In this document: positions 1-10,800 of the stretch, piece by piece | Numbering within the stretch: position 1 is the first letter of the stretch | Layout: every line of letters begins with the position of its first letter | Source: Acanthopleura granulata | Lineage: Eukaryota; Mollusca; Polyplacophora; Chitonida; Chitonidae | Length of the DNA stretch: 64,000 nt | Assembly (NCBI GenBank): GCA_016165875.1 | Contig: JABBOT010000004.1 | Coordinates: forward strand, 10,020,889 to 10,084,888 | Direction of reading: 5' to 3' | The notes under the pieces: model-generated | Told to the model about the DNA's origin: nothing | Database searches by the model: none | The model's input: the letters and a program-made list of their open reading frames with translations, nothing else | Translations under genes and position numbers: made by a program

Positions 1-470
1 AACAGATCACATTTAAACAAAGTATGCATTATCTGAAAGGCCATTTCGTGCTGATTCCAAATGGGGTTGTCATAGGTTTTGGGGCACTGATAAAAATGGA
101 AATAAAGGAGGAGGTGCTATGGTGACTTTTTGAACCATATTAGACAGGCTGAAGCACACTGACGTCACAGATTCGTTTTTGCTGCTGTAACTTCCACATC
201 AAATACAAATACATATGTTGTATTGTATATCTTTTCAGGTGGAAAGTAGACATATACCGATCGTGGGTGTTTAGCAGCTAAAAAGTATGTGTGACGTCAC
301 TGTGCTTCCGTCTGTTGAACCTCCTTCAAAAAGTACACCCTAGCACTTAAGTCTTTATTAACATTTTTATCACCGTAACAAAATGTCCCCGAAAAAATTA
401 TTAAAACCATATTTGGAAACAATACGAAATGGCCGTTTAGGTGATGCACACTTTGTGCAAATAGACCAAG
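1..470. repeat. Large foldback (inverted-repeat) element
   Basis: Two arms of roughly 170-190 bp read as imperfect reverse complements around a centre near 240. Matching blocks include acaaagtatgcat (17-29) with atgcacactttgt (444-456), ggccatttcgt (39-49) with acgaaatggcc, and gcacactgacgtcac with gtgacgtcactgtgc. No coding content. It may extend past the left edge. Confidence 0.7.
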
Positions 471-540
471 GTTTTAACTGAAGAATCTTTTATTTAGTGA
501 AACACAGTCAAAGCTGTAGGTGGAGAAAACCGAGTGGCAC

Positions 541-731
541 CAATGCGGTCGTTGTGAGTTCAAGTCCAGCTCATGCTGGCTTCCTGTCCTATCGTATGTG
601 GGAAAGTCTGCCAGCAACCTTCGGATGGTCGTAGCTTTTCCCCGGGTTTTACAAGGTTTCTTCCCACCGTAGTGCTGGCCGCCGTGAAATTTTCTTGAGT
701 GTGTCGTTAATCAATATATAAATAAATAAAA
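541..731 (+). mobile_element. SINE, 5'-truncated (tRNA head lost)
   Basis: Starts in the B-box-like block (gagttcaagtcca), then the conserved body (ggatggtcgt, ctggccgccgt) and an (AAAT)n tail. Confidence 0.7.
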
Positions 732-1682
732 CGGAGTCAGGGAAATTAGATCTGGATTCGAACTGATGACCATGTTCTGCAGTGTGTGATAATATATATG
801 CATGTGTAAACATATCTATACTGGTTCAGTCTACCAGCCTTACACACAGGTCAACGAACTGAAAGGTAGCTGTGTGATTAAAATAAAATTTACTGCGATA
901 TATGGTTTCATGAAGTTTCCGTATATGTCCAGGCAATTGATTTCAAGTGAAATTAAATGTAACAACAAAACATAATTTGAACTGTTCAAATCAGAAATCC
1001 ACAAACAATGTTCTGGTGAATTCGCTAGATTATGTATTTATTCAATATAAATTGATGTATACCTCTGGTGTTTTAAGAAAAGCAAATATTACACTAAACT
1101 TTGACATTTTCATACATGTTTTTGCATCTATAATACGCGTAACAAGATGCGAAAATACAGAATACTCTAGCCGATACACATGCACCTGACAATTTTATAA
1201 CTTCTGGATATCTTTGGATATAGCATTTAAATGGTATGTGTGTGAAATATTCTGTAAAATCTCTCTGGGTGGGGAAAATATTTTGTACAAATATAACTAT
1301 ATGTTAAAACAGGACTATCCCGGACTGGGCAAATGCGCCCAGGTTTTCTTATAGGTTGAAAGGTGGCTTTAGACAATAATCCCTCAGTGCAACAAACAGC
1401 ACAACAAAAATAGATGCAGTCCCGGTTCTCTAGGTGTTTGCGTTGAAATGACAAATCAGCGTTTATGGGCTATAATGCATACTGAATCCTAGTATTCAAT
1501 AAATAAACGGTTTGATATATATCCAAATAAATTATATACATATAGTGCTATAAATCTTTCTTGAGAACAATTGCAGATTTTGTTGTATACATTATAAAAC
1601 ACACGAATTATTTCCAGATATAAAAGATTTCATAACTCGGTTAAGTACCTCAACCTGGCGCGAATTTTTATATTCTCTACTG
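732..1682. other. 3' flank of FC1
   Basis: AT-rich, without a recognisable gene. It should hold the FC1 3' UTR on the minus strand. The only AATAAA-like minus-strand site seen is at 1037-1042 (TTTATT on plus), more than 600 nt from the stop. Confidence 0.4.
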
Positions 1683-1819
1683 CTAGTTTGCAGTTACACG
1701 TTTTATGAAGTCTATGAAATTGCTTACTCTTGTGAAACCACTGTAATGGTTGGGCACACCGCAGTCGACCGGGCTTCCCCAGCTTATAATTCCCATCAGG
1801 TACCACACCCTGTCCAAAC
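1683..1819 (-). CDS. FC1 exon 16: C-terminal end of the trypsin domain
   Basis: Encodes WYLMGIISWGSPVDCGVP, HYSGFTRVSNFIDFI and the TAG stop. Tyr225 and Ser226 in trypsin numbering. 137 nt, as in FC2. Confidence 0.88.
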
Positions 1820-4800
1820 CTACAATGGAAATTAAAGCAATGTTTAAAGAAACAGATTACATGGGAATATATGTCGGTATCAGATTTGAATCGTAAAGTA
1901 AATGCATACAGTCGTGAATTCCAATATACCTTAATTGCAATTAATCTGTCCATTTTAAAGACATGAAGTCTCTTTCACGAAGAATTCTTCCGCATCAATT
2001 AACGATGGATTCTTTCATTGATCATTTTTTCCTCGAACCTTCTCTTGTTTCTCGCAGGTAAATATACTAATTTACATTAACCACGCATGGCAAAAAAATT
2101 GAGGGAATGGTAGTCAAGAGCAAACAGTCTTTGTTTAAAGTGATTGTCATGACTCGTGAACATAAGGATGCGCAAAACTGTGATGATTTACATTAAAATT
2201 TGTTTCTAAAGACCTTGATCTTGGGAAATATTAATTTTGAGTCTTTTATTCGATTATGCTTATGTTACCCACGAATGTTAAAAGTGACGCTTGAATTATA
2301 GAAAAATCGATATTCTTAGGTATAAATGCGCATCTTTGTCATGTTTTACCTCTTCCTTTATAGGCCACGGCCGGTCCACCGGAATCTCCGAAACAGGTGT
2401 CGGTTCTAGCATCATCATGGCCCGCGCAGAACATGTTAACGGTGACGGCGAGGGGATTGTCTGTGGGTGAAAGACGGTTTATTGTTATAGCTAGATGCTT
2501 AAAGCTCGGTGTATGCGAGAGTCTAAGACCCAACTCAACTAAGTGGTCATCTATACACAATAACGAGGCGACTCAATCTGACTTGTACCCCAGTCGTTAC
2601 GTGTATGAGCCGATCAATGTTAAAGTCGTAAGCCTACGTCAGCTGGAGACAGGGACCAACTTGTTGAGTTAATTCATGTCCTAAGCTCACTTGTATGCAG
2701 GGATTTAGTACCAGTAACATCGTCAATTTTGCAATCGTTCGTGGGAATCTGAAACGCTATTCGATTTTGGAAGGGCGCAGGAAGTCGGTCGAGGACGCAA
2801 GGTTTCCTTAGTCTAAATTAATATTATGATCTTAGATATTACCTTTAATTTGGAAATAAATACGAAAAGGAGGTCAGTTTTGTTAATAAACTATCCCTCC
2901 AGCAGTTAATCTCAAGAGATAACGCCTTTAGGCGTAAAGTACACAAAATGAATGTAAACGGTTACAGAAACATGTTTGCCTAAGTATACTATCGTCCAAG
3001 GGTTAGTTTTCGATGGTAGTTTGCAGATACGTTGGTATTCACTCAAAGACTTCTATTTTAATGGAGTTACGAAAAGATTATATTGACACCATGACGTCCG
3101 TTATCGGACTGTGTAATTTGGTTTATTTCTGTGCAGAGGCTATAGAGAATGTGATAGTCTTACTCTCATCGGTATATCTCTGTTCACAGTCGGTGTTGTT
3201 GATGGTTTGCAGCCTGGTTTGGAGGAGAACCTCAGCGTCGGTCCCGTTTTCGGTCTCGCCCCATCCTGTTACTGTTATAAACTCTCCTTGTTTCAACAAT
3301 TCTTTAGACAAAGATGAACCTTCAGCCATGGTTTCAGGTAGGCAGATGGGCATGACCTTATCAGTTAATACGGCCTTTACCGACAACTTCACTAGGGCCA
3401 AGTCAGAGTCCAAGTTAAATGGAGAGTAATCCGGATGTACTTCGATTCTGGAGATCTACGACATTAAATACATTTATCACATTAAACACATTTATCACAT
3501 TAAACTTACAAAATTTGCCAAGGTAATCGATTAAATAAATGTCCCTGTATTAAGTATTAAAATTAAGTATTATTGCACATACACACAATCATTCATAAAC
3601 CAGCTTCGTCTCTACAGTGGTTTAATCCAGGACGTTGGTTGGGTACCCGACTCATCGAGCTGAGTGCTCTTGTAGAAGTTAAAACATGTTGAGTATACGG
3701 CATTGCGACGTATATATTTTAGAAATGGTCTAAATTCATTAGAGGAAAATGACCTGTTAAAGATTGTAGATCTGCCTGGATTACTTAAATTATATACCGT
3801 AAATGGTACAATGTGACTCGGTGAATGCCAGATTATCCCGAAGCCATTAGTCTGGATCATAGTGTATATAACTGGCTAATGGCCCTCTATGACTGAGATC
3901 GAATCAAATGCGGCTGATATTTCTGTAGTTTTGGAAAGAATTCCATTTTTTAAAACCAAATAGAAAAATAAATAAATCCTTGTAACAGTATATCATAAGA
4001 TCGAGGATGTTCACCACCACAGTTTCCCATCAGAACATCCCCATGAAACTACTGAAATACTGTCGAGGAGGCGGGAAGAAATAATCACTCTTTTCCATCA
4101 TGCAAACCTCTACCACCAGGAATGTCCTTACCGCAAATTCCTGCACTTGATCATCGTCTTTGGCGTTGTCCCTGTAGTATTTTCCCAAATAGACTTTGAT
4201 ATCTGAAAGCGGCAGGACAGTTTTGCTGTCCCGCTCTGTGACGCAGTGTGCGGCTGTTATTACCCAGTCCTCGTTGATCACAGCTCCCCCGCAGACCCCA
4301 TAAAAGTCACCCCCAAACAGAGGTTGAGCAAGCATTGCCTGCCAGGGGTATGCCCCTTGTCGGGATACTTCTCCTCGGATAAGCTTTATAGTTCGGGCAC
4401 CTGCTGACTTGCCACAGACTGCAGAGTGCAAACATAAGACTAACCTATATAATTCTATAACGATTCATCATGTTGCTTGGCAAAAACTTTAATAACCGTC
4501 AAGATACAGAACAGGGAGAAAAGAAAATCTTTATAGGCTCTTTACACAACTTAATTATAATTTTGCAGTGTTAGGGATCGGTAATCTATATTTTGAAGTG
4601 AATAGGATGATCTTGCCAACATTATCTCCATCAATAGTATACCTGGAACACATCGCGGTTGTTCGCCACTCCATTGTCCGCTACTCTGGCACGTGCGTGT
4701 CTTTGAACCGACAAGATTGTAGGCACTATTGCATTTAAATGCAATCACTGAGTTGAATGTGAATTTCCCATTAGATCCGCTGAAAGGAAAACGGCTTCGT

Positions 4801-7800
4801 CCACGATGCAGACGGCTTCTTTTGCTAGAAACATGAAACACAAAACACTTATGGACCTGTGTCGCTGCCACTGGATTTACCTTTGTTATATCATGAAGCG
4901 ATTTTGTATAGCGTTAATGTGATATATCTTTTCGCCTGTATTTTTAATGATATAATAACTTATGGCTGTTTCATAAGGAATGGATAAACTGCCATATGAG
5001 AGAGCGTTATGTCCATCTCCGTTGATACTCACCCAGCCCTTAGCATACCATTCTTAGGAGTTCCGGGATGGGCACAAGTAACTGTTCAAAAGAAAAATGA
5101 GTAGGTAACGCTTTGGTGTAGCACAAATCCTTTTCGTTATAGATTAATATGATCATGAGTATATATCCACGGAACAGTGGCTAAAGACATTAGGGTGACT
5201 TCGTTCTTCTGCCTTTGCAACCATTAACAAGGCTACTTACCTAGCAGTAAAGAACCCATCGTTTTGACAAGTTCTGATGTAACAAAGATGGTGGATGTGA
5301 GTAATACTGACTTGTATTAATTTCATCTGAATGACCTTCACAGTTCTCTTAAATTCATTTATTAACTGAACTGTTTAAATTTAGATGACAATCATGACCA
5401 CAAAGGTCAGTATTCTATTTTCTGGCATATACTTCATGCATTTTAATGTAAAAAGGAAATAATATCGAAAAAAATGCTAATTTGCGGAATGTTTGATTAC
5501 TTTTTCTACGGAAACAACAGCTGTCACACAAAAGAAAAATATATTCAAGTCTCTGGACAAGCTATTGATGAACATTTTACGAAGTGTGGCATAGTTTCAT
5601 CTAATCTATACTGCAAATTTTTGTGTAGGTCGGAAAGTTGTCAAGTTCTATTCTTCGTCGTTTAAACGTAGTTGAGTGTCAGACAGGTAAGTTAGAATTA
5701 CAATGAGCGGGTAGGCAATGTTGATTTCAATTCGAATGGGCATTATACCTTTGGTGCAGAGTGTTGTCTCCCCTGACCACGATCCGTCGTCCCGACACTG
5801 CCGCTCTTCTGAGCCCGTAAGCACGTATCCAGAGTTACAAGTAAACCTCACTCTGAAACAGGACAAAATAGTTATATAGATTTAATTCCGAAAAAGAAAA
5901 CAAACTTCATAGTCATGTATTCACCAGAGCTTTTGAGGGATACCAGTAATGAGGGCTTAGCTCTATAATAGGGTATTTGTTTCCCTCACAATAGTGACAC
6001 GGGTTCAAGATGAATTGACACCTGCTCCTTTTGATTGAATTAGTAACAGGTTGCCAGTTTGCCTATACACGAATCAATAGGCTACAGAGATTGAGCGCGA
6101 AATGCTTCGTTGTCGCTCTGCAATGCGTTTATGAAAACGAAGTAATACTAGACCGCTTGTAAATGAAACTTATCATATAACAAGGGTATATCAGTTAAAT
6201 CTCTTCCATCTGGTTTGTGGCGTGTCGACCATTGTTACAGACCTTTGACTGTAACAGTCGTGGCTACACATGATAATGGCATGATTGCATGTGTCTGAGT
6301 TCTTTCCCTTTGCACGACTTCGACCCCATGCTGTGCACTGATCAATCTTGCAGACTGTGAGCACTGCTGCAGTTCAAGATACTTGTAAAAATTGTGTCAG
6401 TAAATACCAGATTTACTCTTCAGAAATTTGGTTGATAAGGATAATTCGGAGCGATTACCAACTGCCTCACTGTTTCATGGACTGACTCACGAACGAAGGA
6501 ACGAAGTCTCTGTCACATCTTGTACGCTGAACAAACTGTTTTCTTATCAGTCAGGATTACCCATCTCAACCAGTATGATGCTGTGGCAGTTACAAACAAT
6601 CACCTTAGTTTATGACCACTTGGTAAAACAGGGTTCTGTATCTGACTCTGGATTTGACTCTCATGTACATTTGATTACTTTTTCTAAGGAAACAACAGCT
6701 GTCACACTTGAAAATATATTCAAGTCTCCGGACAAGCTATTGTGAACATTTTATGATGCGTGGTATAGTTTCATCTAATCTATTATCTGATATTAACTAA
6801 CAGGTTCATTATCACAAGCTGGCGCTGTATTAACATCGCTTACCAACACAATACACTGACTATATCCTTACATAACTCTTGCTTACTTTAGACCAACCGT
6901 AGCTGGGCCAGCAGATTTCAGCACACTGCCATTTTCAGGCGCCGGGAGTTCGGAGCAGGACTTCGATATTTCAACGCATCTGTTAATTAGACACAAAAGA
7001 TTGTTTACCATAAGTCGTATATAATATAGCCTGCTAAATAAAAAAATATTCTGCAAATGGGGATATACAAACGGAATAGTTTCCCAACAGAAACAGTTGG
7101 GCAACGTAGCCACAAATTAGTAAATCCATGCCAATGGCTTCATACTGTGTAAACGTGGGAAAATTAGGGGTTACAATGAAAACAGACTATTGCACATAAT
7201 AAATTAATCTGAATAATATAAACCAAAGGGATAGTTGGAGCCATGCGCTTTTACGTCCTATTCGTTTAAAGTGCTAGGACGCCTTCACTCACGATGGAAC
7301 AGGGGCATTCCATTGACCACTCTGGAGACATGTCAATCTAGAGACGCCCTCTAGTGAGAAACCTCTATTACAGCCTAGCGAAATTGTTGATCCCACTCTG
7401 TAGGAGCTTGCCGCTGGTTGAATTTGTCCTTGAAAAGCAGGTGCAGGGCATGCCGTCGACTTGCCTGAAAATAAAATTTTATCGGAATTATTGCATCTTA
7501 AATGTCCTGTATCGTGTAAACTACTGACCATTTCTACTGGCTGTATTATTAGGCTGCCCACATACGTCATACGCCACAATTTATGTAAGCTTATGTGTTT
7601 CATTGACTAAACGTAACTCAGATTTTCATCTCAGATTTTGAGTTCCAACTTTTTTAACCCGACAACAACTTGTAAACACTTCCAAGAGGTTAAGCCATGA
7701 AGGGGCATCAATTTTATGTAACAGTAATACATCCTGAGAATTGCACAGAATGGCCATGTACATTCTGGCTGGAGTTGTTACTGGATTTGATTCATCTGTC

Positions 7801-10800
7801 TGTACCGTCCAAATTATTTTCCTCCTCAGCGATGTTACCACCTAATGGGTGTACAGCTTATTATAGCATAAATGGAAATAAGCCTTTCTCTGCATCACAC
7901 TGTCATCGCTGTTCTGGTTTTACTCCCTACGCTGTAATACTTTGTATTATACCCTATATATCTGCGTGAGAACTGACTGCATGTTGGTATTGTGCCTGTT
8001 CAACGGAGAGATGTAACCATTAAAGGTAAATTTTGTTGATACTTAACTGCCCACGTGCAGTTATACAAAGCAGACTTAATGTTCATGCGCTTTAAGTTTA
8101 CAATGCAATACTTATTTTACAGAACGATCGTTGATTAAAATCTGCCATGAATTATTCATGTTTTCACGCGTCAAAAGAGACATCTTGAGCGTTGTCGGGA
8201 AGGAGGAGGGACAATTTTGACCACACATTGGTACAAAATCTTACCACAGCTGGGGACTTCCCCGTTCCATTGGCTTGTAGGGAGGCAGTTGAGTTCAGAC
8301 AGGCCCTGAATAACATAGCCTTGTTTGCATGTAAACCGCACTCGTCTCACAAGCTCTACACCTGAGAAAAAGCAAACAAAGGCCTTCTGAACATCCTAGA
8401 CCTGTGCTTATTTCAGTTAAACTCAACACATTTAATGTTTAATTCATATATTTGCAGTGGAATATGCTAATTCCAGTAATCTTAAGTATCCCATTATAAA
8501 GTGGTCCTCTAAAATAACTCAGCTTTCTATTAAAATAAAAGCATATGCGTGTTTACATCTTTATGAGATTATGCTGATGTACACCCTGTTAATTCAAAAA
8601 ACAGAAAGGCTATGATACATGTATATCATGACCGTTTCTTCAAGTGACTTACCCTGTGGGTTGTCTGGTGTCGACATTGTCTTGTACCGTTCCACAACCA
8701 TCATCAAGTGCGGTTTAGGGTTTGGCACAACACACATGTACTCTGGCGCGACAAAAACAATTGACAGTGGATAAAGATGTGAACGAACAACTGTTGGACC
8801 TAATTGATAAACGAAAGCTTTTGCGAAAACCACACATGCAGAGCAACATACATTTACGTGCTCCAAAGACTAAAATTAACTTATAGATGGAATTTATACA
8901 GATATATATGTCCAAATGTTTATGGTCTTGATGTATTTGCTAGTAATAATATGCACTTGTACATAGTTGTTGAATATAAGATATAATATATGTATGCATC
9001 GGCGATTCAAAACTTTTGTCGTGTTAACCTACCACAGCGTGGTTCTCCTCCGGACCAAAGTCCGGTTTTCTGGCAGCGTTTCGTCTTGGGCCCCACCAGA
9101 GTGTAACCACTATCACATCTATAAGACACGACGCTCCCTTCTTGGACCATTCCTGCAGTGTTTCCGGTTACCGTACCGTGACGCAGACTTGGGGGTGTCC
9201 CACAAGTGCCGTCTGAATTTAAAAGTATATGTTTTTAATATATTTCAAATGTTTCCGGTATATAATACGAGAAATCTAATTTCGCTAATCCTGTTCTTGA
9301 AATCGTTATTTGGTGTATATTATGCAGCAGTCAAGAACATTTTTGACATGTAACTCGGGAAAATGACCGGATATCTACAATCAAGCATCCATAAAATGCC
9401 CATGGAAGGTCTTAATTAGTACATTATACACATTTTGGAAAACATGTATGGAAAACAGGAGAGTCACATCATTCGTTTTTTCTCTCTTTCTTTTGATCTG
9501 GGCAAGATCTATAGAATACAAGTTGGTCAAGGGATAGAGGCTTGTCTTCATAACTTCAATGATACCACCATGAATCAACAATTGATCAAAATGGAGCGGC
9601 CATTTCAACTGCATGTAATATATTTGATAAATGTAAACTGTTTATAACTGATTATTATTATTAATGCAGTTAAAATTATATAGATCCTCAAAAAAAAAAA
9701 TAAATTGCACAATTAAGTCTAACTGGGCCTTACGTAATTTGGTTAAAAAATTCTGGATGCTTACAACATTTAAAATGCTGAATTTTAATGGAAATCTTCT
9801 TTAAAATTATGAAGTTCAGGTCTGACTCAATAATGATAAATGTAATAATCATTTTATACTGATATCATATGGGGTCTTACAGCTTATTTGACTTACGTAA
9901 TGCCTTCTCACAGAATGTCCCACTGTATCTCTCTGGACATTTACACTGTCCATCCTTAGAATTGCATACACCTCCATTCTGACACTGGCACACTGGAGTA
10001 GACGAAATGCAATGATGCATTCTGAACTGATAAACTCTACTGTGTGTGACTATAAGAACGATGGAGAGTATGATACCAATATAATTTTATACCTGGATGG
10101 TATGTACTTTTTTCTTTGTGTATTGTTTTCCAAATGTAAATTAAACATCCATATGAAAAATATACTACAGTGCTAAAAACCCAAACGTCGTTATTTTAAT
10201 AGTAACGAGGACAAAGTGTCGTGTACAATACAAAGGAATTTCGTACACATACAGCATATATATGTAATTAAGTATACCAATAAAACCATAATTATAACAC
10301 AACTAGCAACAGGTTGTCTGTGCAAAAAGCAACACCGGAGTTATCGTAAAATTAGACTTTCCAGTGTTTAAATGGTTTTCAACAAGCCTTCGTACCTCCT
10401 TGGCAGTGTTTCCCATAACGTCCCAGCTGGCAAGCGGAGCACCCTCCATTCCGCTGGGCATTGCAACTTAGGCAATGCCTGAATTGGCTGCAAAGAGCAG
10501 CCTGATCGTATTCTTCGCAAGGGTTGCAAAGGGGTCTCCATTTTTCGAAAAAGGTGCATCTGCAGGGAGACAAGGGTGATTGTGTCATATGAATTTATAG
10601 ATGATATTACCTCCATTTTTCTAAATTTTTACACAGTCCCGGTTACTGTACACAATGTATATTGCATGGAGTAGTTTTGTAAAGGCGAGAACGTTATTTT
10701 TTATAAACAATATCTAAAATGAACGCAGCCTTGCTTTTCTTCAATTCTTATATAAGTGGTACGAAAGTAGTTAATGATGACAACGTTTCAGACGGAACAT

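Noticed and set aside
3013..3429. 138-codon plus-strand frame
   Set aside because: It is antisense to FC1 exon 14; its sequence mirrors the protease exon and has no motif of its own.
7464..8245. A CGQPP-type CCP exon in FC1
   Set aside because: Looked for a counterpart of FC2 exon 8 in this intron; no CG.PP..NG or YYC motif found.
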